Shown piece by piece: positions 1-7,139 of a DNA stretch of 64,000 nt. Location: NCBI RefSeq assembly GCF_003096355.1, contig NZ_QEKI01000010.1, positions 62,001 to 126,000 on the forward strand. The letters run 5' to 3'. The position numbers were made by a program, and so were the translations under genes. The stretch's first letter is position 1. The number at the start of each line of letters is the position of its first letter. Below the pieces are notes generated by a model that was given only the letters and a program-made list of their open reading frames with translations, had not been told where the DNA came from and made no database searches. The DNA comes from Pontibacter virosus (lineage in GTDB: Bacteria; Bacteroidota; Bacteroidia; Cytophagales; Hymenobacteraceae).

Positions 1-284
1 CCTATGCGCTCTATGTGATAGATCCGCGCTGGTGGGTGAACGTGGGGGTAAAGAAAAGTTTTATGGATGAAAAGCTGGAGCTGAGCGTTAACGCGAACGA
101 CATCTTCGAAACCCAGCACCTCATCATCAGTGCCCTGGTAGGCGAAGGTAACGTGAGCGACTGGGACCAGTATTTCAGGCAGCGCAACGTTGGATTCACG
201 CTGCGTTACAAGTTCAGCAAAGGAGAGAAGCCGGAAGAGCGCAAGCGCAGTACCCTGGAGGAGCTGAACCGAACCGGTAACTAA
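1..284 (+). CDS. Outer-membrane beta-barrel protein, C-terminal fragment
   Basis: The reading frame is open from the window edge to the stop at 282-284, so only the last 93 or so codons are visible. Alternating aromatic and charged residues give amphipathic strands, and the tail (a final strand with GFTLRYKF, then a short charged tail with EELNRTGN) matches the end of the TonB-dependent-receptor-like family with an N-terminal carboxypeptidase regulatory domain (OMP_b-brl_3). It probably sits in the outer membrane. Substrate cannot be told from this piece. The start lies outside the window. Confidence 0.75.
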   Translation, partial: YALYVIDPRWWVNVGVKKSFMDEKLELSVNANDIFETQHLIISALVGEGNVSDWDQYFRQRNVGFTLRYKFSKGEKPEERKRSTLEELNRTGN

Positions 285-616
285 GAAAATTAAGATCAGC
301 TTTATTCGATATTCTGAAAGTTGAAAATCTAGGACTTTTTTCGAGGAATCCAGGTATAAACGAGCCCTATTCCTGCAGGTCGCATGGGCTTAACCGCTAG
401 TGGTAAGACCCTTCTTTACAGTCAAGTTTCTGAGCAGAATGACAGACAGTTTGAGACTGTTTTATCAGGTGAAACGACCTTGTGTAAAAGAGGGGGTACT
501 GTCAATTTACATCCTTGGAACCATGCAAGTCGGCACCGGCATCAGACATAGCTTTTCTGAAATTTTCCTATCTATTAGGTCCCTCTTCCCGTAAGGAAAA
601 AGAAAAAAGAATAACC
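285..616. other. Intergenic stretch, no gene seen
   Basis: About 330 bases with no convincing coding frame. One near-copy of the dispersed octamer (CAGGTATAAA) lies near 352. No clear hairpin terminator follows the beta-barrel gene. A purine-rich AAGGAAAAAGAAAAAAGA tract just before 617 may serve as the ribosome-binding region of the next gene. Confidence 0.5.
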
Positions 617-823
617 ATGAAAACGAATACATCAAAATCCTCAAATCCTTTGAACTACCTGATGGAAAATCCAGGTGAGATCATGAACGTGGTGAAGAAC
701 CCGGGCAAGTTCGGGCTGGATACCTACAACGGCCTGGACACAAAACAGAAGCAGTATGTACTTTTTGCCGTGGGCGCCGGCCTGATCGGTTATGGCATCT
801 ACCTGGGTATGAACAAAAAGTAA
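617..823 (+). CDS. Small hypothetical protein with one membrane segment
   Basis: A 68-residue protein. The ATG at 617 follows a purine-rich leader; an upstream in-frame start at 515 would add a segment with no protein-like features. The N-terminal half is polar with repeated NPG motifs (ENPGEIM, KNPGKFG). The C-terminal half has a hydrophobic Gly-rich segment (about residues 47-64, YVLFAVGAGLIGYGIYLG) ending in KK, typical of a single inner-membrane anchor. No function recognised. Confidence 0.6.
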   Translation: MKTNTSKSSNPLNYLMENPGEIMNVVKNPGKFGLDTYNGLDTKQKQYVLFAVGAGLIGYGIYLGMNKK

Positions 824-967
824 GTGTTTGGACATCAACCTCCTGCGCCAACTTGCGTATACCTGTGTATAGACATTATGTTATCGTTCAGACAGGCGTA
901 AACCTGAATTAAAGCTTGTAGAAGCTTTTGGAAGAATTGCTTCCATGTTTGACGGAACATGAAAAGG

Positions 968-1012
968 AAAGACCTGCTCTAAGCTTTGCTTGAGGCAGGT
1001 CTTTCTGTTTTT
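968..1012. terminator. Bidirectional hairpin terminator
   Basis: AAAGACCTGC (968-977) pairs perfectly with GCAGGTCTTT (995-1004), with further partial pairing inward. A T-rich run follows on the plus strand (CTGTTTTT). It sits between the convergent genes ending at 823 and 1032. Confidence 0.75.
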
Positions 1013-1031
1013 ATACCTGGTGGGTTGCTGG

Positions 1032-1466
1032 TTATTTCTTCTTTTTACCTGTGCCTTTACGGGACTGCCGCAGCTTGTGCTGTTCCTCTTTCAGTGCCTT
1101 GAACTCCTCGTTCGTGACCGTGACCGTATACTCCACCGACGACAGCACATGCTCCTGCTCAAACTCATCGTACACCAGCAGCACCGACAAGAACCTGTTC
1201 TCGTTGAGCACATAGTCCCCCTCTTCTTTGTCATATACCTCAAAATCGTACTCGCCCTCCTGCAGGTGTTTCTCAGGCTTGCGTGCCAACTGATCTCCGG
1301 TGATCACGAGCGGCTCATCTAACTCCACTTCCAGGTTAAAGGGCTGGAAATACTTGCCATCCTTCTTGTAAGTCACGTATTCGATCTTGTCCACCTCAAC
1401 GACTATACCTGCGTTGCGGTCGTCGCGCTTATTTTTAATATGGAGAATGTTGCCGGTCAGTTTCAT
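1032..1466 (-). CDS. Hypothetical beta-rich acidic protein
   Basis: 144 residues, no signal peptide or membrane segment, so probably cytosolic. The body alternates beta-type segments with acidic patches. The tail is strongly basic (ending GTGKKKK), which could contact nucleic acid or simply be a charged tail. The start MKLTGNILHIKN is the first ATG in frame. It stands alone between a hairpin terminator downstream and the divergent TcmP-type gene upstream. One copy of the dispersed octamer is inside (1403). Family not recognised. Confidence 0.65.
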   Translation of the reverse strand: MKLTGNILHIKNKRDDRNAGIVVEVDKIEYVTYKKDGKYFQPFNLEVELDEPLVITGDQLARKPEKHLQEGEYDFEVYDKEEGDYVLNENRFLSVLLVYDEFEQEHVLSSVEYTVTVTNEEFKALKEEQHKLRQSRKGTGKKKK

Positions 1467-1593
1467 GCTGCAAAATTACGCTTATAATTGAAACAAGCCC
1501 TAACTTTACCTTTCCATAAATCAAGACCCACCCCGCAGGTGTAGCAATCTCACCGCTATACCTGATACGGAGGGTACATTTGACCTATAGTCC

Positions 1594-2718
1594 ATGTCTA
1601 CTGCCGATACAAACGATTTTTTTATAGAACAACGGAGCAGTGCCGAAATCAAGTCTGAGCTGCTGAACGAGTTTTTTAAGGCCTGGTGCAGTGCCCAGCT
1701 GCAGGGGCAGCGCTATAAAACCAACCCGGTGCTGGCCTTCATTGATCTGTACGCCGGTGACGGGAAGCCCGAAGACGGCAAACCGGCCACACCTGTCCGG
1801 GTGCTCAACAGTATCTTTGGCGCTACTGACAAGTATAACCTGAACAAAGTGGTGCGCACCTTTTTCAACGATGAGAAGAAGACCGTCACCGCCCGGCTGA
1901 AGGAGAATCTGCAACAGCTGCCCTACTACGCAGATTTGCAGCACAAACCGGTGCTGCTGCACGAAGAAACCAGCCTGGCAACGCTCGCCAAACTTCTTGG
2001 CAACGATGTGCCCACCTTGCTATACCTGGATCCCTTCGGTTACGAGTTTTCGCAGCAACTGCTCTTGCAGTCGGTGCGCCGCTGGGGGCTGGATCTGTTC
2101 ATGCTCTTTACGCCGGCCAAACTGCGTGCAGCGGTGCAGGGCGCTACGGACGACAGCATCATGGCTGATGTGTTTGGCAAAGAGCGCCTGCAGAGGATCC
2201 GCGAGTTCTGCGACCGCTACCAGGATGCCGGTCAGCGCGAAGACTTCATGGTCGACCAGTTTGAAGACGTTTTCCGGGAGAAGGATTACAAGACATTCCG
2301 CTTCAAGATCAGTCTGCCCAAAAAGAACCAGACGAGTCACTACCTGTTTTTTGTATCGAAGAACGATGCGCCTTATATGAAAATGAAGGAGCTCATGCTG
2401 ATGTACAGCGACTACCAGGAAGACGGCGTGCCGCTTTTCGGGGCCAACATCAAGCACCAGTTGTCTCTGTTCCAGGAGCAGTACCGCTATTCGATCAAAA
2501 ACCTGATCACTGATCTGGCTGGCAAGCGTGACTATTACCACAACCTGCCCATCGACAGCATTTACCGGCATCATAATATCGGCACGAATTACATTAGGGG
2601 GAATTACAAAGAAGCGTTAGAGGCGTTGAAAGCAGAGGGAGTGGTCGAGGCGATCAATCCTGTTTCCCGGCAGACGATGCGGAAGGTGTCGTTTACTTCG
2701 ATTATTGGGTATAAGTAA
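1594..2718 (+). CDS. tcmP: Three-Cys-motif partner protein, TcmP family (orphan)
   Basis: 374 residues. Diagnostic segments of the TcmP family are visible: the N-terminal helix ELLNEFFKAW (about 22-31), FIDLYAGDG (49-57) and LYLDPFGYE (143-151); the last two look like a nucleotide- or SAM-binding Rossmann core with an acidic loop. TcmP genes are usually found beside a DUF5131 (phage Gp37/Gp68-like, three-Cys-motif) protein, thought to act on nucleic acid or in a mobile-element context. No such partner is visible on either side here, so this is an orphan. The octamer at 2020 encodes the Leu-Tyr-Leu just before the DPFG motif. Molecular function is not established. Confidence 0.8.
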   Translation: MSTADTNDFFIEQRSSAEIKSELLNEFFKAWCSAQLQGQRYKTNPVLAFIDLYAGDGKPEDGKPATPVRVLNSIFGATDKYNLNKVVRTFFNDEKKTVTARLKENLQQLPYYADLQHKPVLLHEETSLATLAKLLGNDVPTLLYLDPFGYEFSQQLLLQSVRRWGLDLFMLFTPAKLRAAVQGATDDSIMADVFGKERLQRIREFCDRYQDAGQREDFMVDQFEDVFREKDYKTFRFKISLPKKNQTSHYLFFVSKNDAPYMKMKELMLMYSDYQEDGVPLFGANIKHQLSLFQEQYRYSIKNLITDLAGKRDYYHNLPIDSIYRHHNIGTNYIRGNYKEALEALKAEGVVEAINPVSRQTMRKVSFTSIIGYK

Positions 2719-2775
2719 AAGGGGAGGAGGGTTTTACCTTGTCGGCAGGGCTTATTGCAAGTATAGGACTTATGG

Positions 2776-2795
2776 CGCGAGCGTCCTCGCTCGTG
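2776..2795. repeat. Short palindrome, REP-like
   Basis: CGAGCG (2778-2783), a TCCT loop and CGCTCG (2788-2793) form a perfect hairpin extended by flanking pairs. It opens the gene-free stretch 2719-3532 and resembles extragenic palindromes common in Bacteroidota. A second small palindrome, GGCCTCTGGCC, and two copies of the dispersed octamer (2821, 2865) follow. Confidence 0.55.
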
Positions 2796-2939
2796 TCTGC
2801 TATGGTGGGGCCTCTGGCCCAGGTATAGGTATACCTTACTTTGTTTTTTAGCTACGGCTGTTGCAGGTATAGCACCCTGTTTTGTTCTATAGCTTGCCCT
2901 GGCCGGGCGGGCCTTACTTTTTTCCTTGATGAAAAAATA

Positions 2940-3004
2940 GAGGGCCCCTACCCCCAGTAAGCAAAAAAATCAAGACGATTTTAAATCGAGGGCCCCTACC
3001 CCCA
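2940..3004. repeat. 17-bp direct repeat with an inverted third copy
   Basis: GAGGGCCCCTACCCCCA occurs at 2940-2956 and again at 2988-3004. A 14-bp inverted copy (GGGGTAGGGGCCCT) lies at 3459-3472, so the outer copies bracket about 530 bp of gene-free, palindrome-rich DNA. They could be ends of a decayed element or simply members of a dispersed repeat family. Confidence 0.6.
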
Positions 3005-3175
3005 CTCGCTGACCGCTCTTGACAGGGGGACCCCTTCACCCCAACACAAAATCGTCAGTGGTGCTCCTGGCTAATGCTGTTTGTTTCATAGCCTCCGGGG
3101 CAAGTTAGTCTTGCTATACCTGCCCGTGATCTGTCCAGTGATCTGTGCTACGGGGCTTATAGCTTCGAATTGGCA

Positions 3176-3411
3176 GTAGCAGAAGCTCCCCTCCTTGGAT
3201 AAGGAGGGGCAGGGGTGGTTAGATCCGGTATTGCAAAGGAACTACTAAAACCACAGCGCTTATACCTGCGAAGTAGAAGTAGCAGAAAATCCCCCCTCTC
3301 GGAAGGGGCAGGGGTGGGTTGTAGTGACCGCCTGTCCCCCTCCAACCAAGATCCTTTCAGGATGACAGACGGAGAAGGCAGAGTCCCCCTTCGAAGTGGG
3401 CAGGGGGATGA
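3176..3411. repeat. Cluster of three related REP-like hairpins
   Basis: Three units share a GTAGCAGAA-type lead and a GGGGCAGGGGTGGTT-type tail. The first has a perfect 9-bp stem CCCCTCCTT/AAGGAGGGG (3188-3209, loop GGAT). The second is CCCCTCTC..GGAAGGGG (about 3291-3315) and the third CCCCCTTCGAAG..CAGGGGG (about 3383-3405). A GATCCTTTCAGGATGACAG segment between them is another typical extragenic repeat. No transposase is nearby. Confidence 0.65.
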
Positions 3412-3424
3412 CAATCGTGCACAA

Positions 3425-3456
3425 GAATCCTGTAAATCCCTGAATCCTGTAAATCC
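3425..3456. repeat. 15-bp tandem direct repeat
   Basis: GAATCCTGTAAATCC at 3425-3439 is repeated at 3442-3456 with a two-base spacer. This wording is common in intergenic regions of Cytophagales. It lies just before the inverted copy at 3459-3472 and about 75 bp before the DUF1543 gene. Confidence 0.6.
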
Positions 3457-3532
3457 TTGGGGTAGGGGCCCTATATAAAGATTCAGACAAAAAACACCGT
3501 TACGACAATATATTCATACGAAAAATACACCT

Positions 3533-4096
3533 ATGCAACATCCAAAACTCTTTATGCTGATGCTGGGGTGCCGACCGGCGGGGCGCAACACGGAACAGCA
3601 CGATATGTTCTTTGCCATTGGCGAGCAGGTAAAAGACCTGGTACCGGCCATTAAGGCTTTTTGGCCGGAGGCGAAGGGCAACATCCACGTTGATGCCTGG
3701 CGGGAAGTGACCCAGGTAAATGGTTATCAGGTAAAGGTCGTTCCCAAAGCGGCTATACCTGCTGAAGCTGGCGTTGACAAGCTTTTCTTTCTGAACCTCG
3801 GCGGGTATAAACCAAACGAGTTCGACGAGTTTCACTACAAAATGCTGTCTATCGCACCCAACCAGGCGGGAGCGGTGCAGCAGGCCAAGCAAACGGCCTT
3901 TTACAAACATACTGGTTTCAAAGGGGCCACCTCACACATCGACGATAAGTTTGGTGTGGACGTGGACGAAGTGTTTGAAGTAAAAGACATCCTGACAGCT
4001 GAGGACAAACAGAAGTTCAAGCTCGAGATCACGCCAGGTATAGCAAGCGCTGAAGACGAGCTGCACCTGGGTTACTTCCAGCTGCATAAGCTGTAG
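3533..4096 (+). CDS. DUF1543 domain protein
   Basis: 187 residues, no signal peptide. The N-terminus LFMLMLGCRPAGRNTEQHD and the later IHVDAWREVTQVNGY are characteristic of DUF1543, a domain often duplicated in one chain. Here a second partial copy is suggested by LFFLNLGGYKPNEFDEFHYK (about 84-103). Function unknown; probably cytosolic. Three dispersed octamers lie at or in it (3753, 4036, 4095), the last overlapping the TAG stop. The start ATG at 3533 follows the repeat cluster with no obvious Shine-Dalgarno. Confidence 0.8.
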   Translation: MQHPKLFMLMLGCRPAGRNTEQHDMFFAIGEQVKDLVPAIKAFWPEAKGNIHVDAWREVTQVNGYQVKVVPKAAIPAEAGVDKLFFLNLGGYKPNEFDEFHYKMLSIAPNQAGAVQQAKQTAFYKHTGFKGATSHIDDKFGVDVDEVFEVKDILTAEDKQKFKLEITPGIASAEDELHLGYFQLHKL

Positions 4097-4262
4097 GTAT
4101 AGCGGTGATTAGTTGGTGTTAGCTGTACGCTGAATCCGTGATAGGTCGGCCTGGCGGTGGTCGACGGCGTAGGTCTCTGAAAGGATTTTAAAAGAGCAGT
4201 GAAGAACATGCGCACGTTTGCTGCGTTATGAGAGGGAGTGTTTTAACCTAAATAACAAAGCT

Positions 4263-4937
4263 ATGAACAGAAACAACCCGCATAACGACCGCAACCGCAA
4301 GAACCACTACGCCGACTTCGACGAACACGGTAACGCCCGTACCGGCAACACCAACAGCCTGTCGCGCTTCAATCCCGAAAGCAGTCAGCAAAGGGGAGAT
4401 CACGACCGCTACGAAAACCGTGACGACCGCGGCAGAATGTCCCACGGAACACGCGCCTACGGCGATTTCAGCGGCGGGACACGCTACGGCGAAGGCGGCA
4501 GCACTTACGGAGGAGGCTCTGCTTACGGACCATCAAATTATGGGATGTCCGGTCGTGAAAGACCAAGCCACATGGGCGGCGACAGAAACTACTACGACCA
4601 CAACGAGCACAGTCGCCAGAACTTCGGCCGCTCCGGCGATTATAACTATGGTGGCCGTATGAACGAAGGTCCGGACAGCCGTTACCGTGGCACGGGCTAC
4701 ATGGACAGCAACCAGTCAATGTCCGGCTACCGAAACGAGCAAGGCAGCGACAGAGGCTACAACCGTAGCTTCGACGAGTTCCGCGACACGGGCTACGGCT
4801 CCACCAGGTATACCAACCGCGACGAAGACCGGGAGCGCAGCGCCTACAACAACTGGGGCCAAAACCGGCAGCGCAGATTCGATGATGAGCGTGGCTATAA
4901 CGAGCACAACAGAAACCGCGGTCATCAGGACTGGTAG
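4263..4937 (+). CDS. Low-complexity Arg/Gly/Asn/Tyr-rich hydrophilic protein
   Basis: 224 residues from the ATG at 4263 (MNRNNPHNDRN), chosen because an upstream in-frame start at 4218 adds an unrelated stretch and the paralog at 40470 starts with the same MNR. Almost the whole chain is built from R, G, N, Y, S, D, H and E with few hydrophobics, so it is probably disordered. Such proteins may bind RNA or protect against stress, but nothing here proves a role. There is no signal peptide. It stands alone and ends at a strong terminator. See 40470-41159 for a second member of the same type. Confidence 0.6.
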   Translation: MNRNNPHNDRNRKNHYADFDEHGNARTGNTNSLSRFNPESSQQRGDHDRYENRDDRGRMSHGTRAYGDFSGGTRYGEGGSTYGGGSAYGPSNYGMSGRERPSHMGGDRNYYDHNEHSRQNFGRSGDYNYGGRMNEGPDSRYRGTGYMDSNQSMSGYRNEQGSDRGYNRSFDEFRDTGYGSTRYTNRDEDRERSAYNNWGQNRQRRFDDERGYNEHNRNRGHQDW

Positions 4938-4957
4938 CAATAGGATTTAACATAGTG

Positions 4958-4998
4958 AACGGCCGCTTATTCGGAGGAATAAGTGGCCGTTTTGCCTT
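4958..4998 (+). terminator. Strong rho-independent terminator
   Basis: AACGGCCGCTTATTC (4958-4972) pairs with GAATAAGTGGCCGTT (4977-4991) with a single G-U pair and a GGAG loop. TTTGCCTTT follows. It ends the gene at 4263-4937. Confidence 0.85.
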
Positions 4999-5039
4999 TA
5001 GGGTTGGAGATAACCGGCAGAAATGCGTAATTTTTGCTT

Positions 5040-6434
5040 ATGAAAACCCGCATCACCTCATTCACCCTCCTGGTTGCCTGTTTACTGACCCTACCGCATA
5101 CCTGGGCGCAGTCTGTTACGGCAAACCTCACCACCGCTTTTCAGAAATTTGAAGCTGACCCGCAGATGCAGAACGGCATCGCCTCGCTCTATGTGGTGGA
5201 TGCCAAAACAGGACAGGTTGTATATGATCGCAATAGCAAAATCGGTCTGGCGCCAGCCTCTACCATGAAGCTCATCACCAGCATCAGCGCCTACGAATTG
5301 CTGGGCAAGTCCTACCGCTACGAAACGAAATTTGCCCTTCGCAAAAACGGCAAGCAGACTTCGCTCCTCATCCTACCGAGTGGTGATCCTACGCTGGGCA
5401 GCTGGCGCTGGCCTGTCACCAAAGAGGATGCCGTGCTAAAGGATATCGTCCGGGCCATGCAGCGTGCAGGTATAAAAACGGTGAGCGAGGTGGTAGTGAG
5501 TAATGAAGGCTGGAATGAAGAAACCGTGCCTGACGGCTGGATGTGGCAGGACATCGCCAATTATTACGGGGCTGGCGCAGCCAAGCTCAACTGGCGCGAA
5601 AACCAGTACGATGTCATCCTCAAGTCAGGCAAGCAGATTGGCGAGCCAGTTTCGATCGTAAAAACGGTACCAAACCTGAATGGCTATGGCTTGCGCTCCG
5701 AGCTAACTTCCGCCGCGGCGGGCACAGGAGACAATGCCTACATCTACTTCCCGGTGGGCACCAGCACGGCCGCTATCCGGGGCACCATACCTGTCAACGA
5801 AAGCAGTTTCAAGATTTCGGGCGCACTCCCTTCCGGCGCCAATCAGTTTGTGAGCATGCTGGCCGATACGCTCCGCACGCTCGGCATCAGCATGCCGCAG
5901 GAGGCTGTTTTGCAGCACAATGGTACGCCGCAGCAAGATTATACCTTCTTCCATACCGTCACCTCGCCGCCACTGGATAGCATCGTGTACTGGTTCAACC
6001 GCAAAAGCGTGAACCTGTACGGTGAAGCCCTGGCTAAAACAATCGCCTATACCGATGCCAGCACCAGCGATACCCGCCAGGGATTGAGCAAAATCCGGCA
6101 GCACTGGAAAAGCAAAGGAATAGCCGAATCCGAACTGGCCATGGTAGACGGCTCCGGGCTGTCTCCACTCAACCGGGTGACAACGCACGCCCAGGTGCAA
6201 CTGCTGTTGCATGCCCGTCAGCAGCCATGGTATCCGGGTTTGCATGCCTCACTGCCCACATTCAACAGCATGAAGATGAAGAGCGGCACCATACGCGGCG
6301 TGAAAGGCTATACCGGTTATCACAAAGCCAAAGACGGACGGGAGTACCTGTTCTCTTTCGTGGTGAACAACTACAATGGCTCAGCCTCATCGCTTGTAAA
6401 GAAGATGTATGTGGTGCTGGATGAATTGAAGTAG
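5040..6434 (+). CDS. dacB: D-alanyl-D-alanine carboxypeptidase/endopeptidase, PBP4 class
   Basis: 464 residues. It removes the terminal D-Ala of peptidoglycan pentapeptides and can cut D,D-crosslinks in the periplasm. All three serine-acylase motifs are present: SxxK in ASTMK (Ser74, Lys77), SxN in SVN (323-325) and KSGT (414-417). The long insertion between the first two motifs is typical of the S13/PBP4 family. Residues 1-24 form a signal peptide ending in AQ. The ATG at 5040 is preferred; an in-frame TTG two codons earlier adds nothing. A terminator separates it from the upstream gene, so it is probably monocistronic. The stop TAG is fused to an AGGTATAG octamer (6433). Confidence 0.92.
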   Translation: MKTRITSFTLLVACLLTLPHTWAQSVTANLTTAFQKFEADPQMQNGIASLYVVDAKTGQVVYDRNSKIGLAPASTMKLITSISAYELLGKSYRYETKFALRKNGKQTSLLILPSGDPTLGSWRWPVTKEDAVLKDIVRAMQRAGIKTVSEVVVSNEGWNEETVPDGWMWQDIANYYGAGAAKLNWRENQYDVILKSGKQIGEPVSIVKTVPNLNGYGLRSELTSAAAGTGDNAYIYFPVGTSTAAIRGTIPVNESSFKISGALPSGANQFVSMLADTLRTLGISMPQEAVLQHNGTPQQDYTFFHTVTSPPLDSIVYWFNRKSVNLYGEALAKTIAYTDASTSDTRQGLSKIRQHWKSKGIAESELAMVDGSGLSPLNRVTTHAQVQLLLHARQQPWYPGLHASLPTFNSMKMKSGTIRGVKGYTGYHKAKDGREYLFSFVVNNYNGSASSLVKKMYVVLDELK

Positions 6435-6462
6435 GTATAGCCAGCCTGACAGGTGTAAAACA

Positions 6463-6490
6463 AAAGCCCCGACTATTGCCGGGGCTTTAT
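6463..6490 (+). terminator. Rho-independent terminator
   Basis: AAAGCCCCG (6463-6471) pairs with CGGGGCTTT (6480-6488) around an 8-base loop. It lies 28 bp after dacB and faces the convergent gene at 6514-6846, so it may serve both. Confidence 0.8.
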
Positions 6491-6513
6491 TCATGTTAGG
6501 CGCAGGTGTAACC

Positions 6514-6846
6514 TTAGTTGTTGCGCTCCTTGTTTTTCATATCCGGATCCGTAATGGTGCTTGGATTCGGCTGGTTGTTGCGGAACTCCTTGTCGGTGCT
6601 GTCAGCGCCCCGGCTGGTCGTGGTAGAGTTGGCATTAGAGCCCTGCGGACTGTTTTGCTCGTTCGGGTTGTCTTTGCCTTGCTTGGCACCACCGCTGCTG
6701 CCTTCTCGACTTGGCTTGTTCTCGCCGCGGGTGTTGTCAGCGCCGCCTGCTACCGGTCCAGTCTGTTTGCCTTTGCCCAGGCCGCTCACGCCTTCGCCTT
6801 TTCTTGAATTCGGATCTTCGGAGATATTTCTATTATTGTCGCTCAT
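6514..6846 (-). CDS. Hypothetical disordered hydrophilic protein
   Basis: 110 residues from MSDNNRNISEDPNSRKG, the ATG at 6844-6846; the longer in-frame version starting at 6882 would begin with an unlikely leader. It is rich in Asn, Gly, Ser, Lys and Asp and has no hydrophobic core, signal peptide or membrane helix. Such short hydrophilic proteins are common in stress-tolerant Cytophagales, but a role is not demonstrated. It converges with dacB across the shared hairpin. Confidence 0.5.
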   Translation of the reverse strand: MSDNNRNISEDPNSRKGEGVSGLGKGKQTGPVAGGADNTRGENKPSREGSSGGAKQGKDNPNEQNSPQGSNANSTTTSRGADSTDKEFRNNQPNPSTITDPDMKNKERNN

Positions 6847-7139
6847 GGTTTGTTTTCTTTTAGATAGAACATAAATAACCAACCCCGGAAATGCTCCAGG
6901 GTTAATCAGTTGTACGGACGAGGGCCGGTTTTAGGTTAGAAAATGGGGCAGGGACCTCACCGCTACGTTTCATTGTCAGCAGCCAGCAACTTTGTGCAAA
7001 ATTCCGGTCGCATATAGCATAAGCCTATATAACACAGGAAGTTCTGGCAACGGAGAGCGGGCCGAACTTTCTTGCAAAAAGTGAGTTTAAGGAGAAGCAA
7101 ACCGGAAACTAACCCTTCGGTCAGGCAATACAATCTCTT

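Noticed and set aside
4248..4953. Several overlapping open frames on both strands over the disordered-protein gene
   Set aside because: Low-complexity codons (for example repeated AAC, CGC, GGC) keep other frames open. Only the plus frame from 4263 has a terminator behind it and a paralog elsewhere.
6493..6874. Plus-strand hydrophobic frames opposite 6514-6846
   Set aside because: They are complements of Asn/Gly/Ser-rich codons on the minus strand and start across the dacB terminator region.
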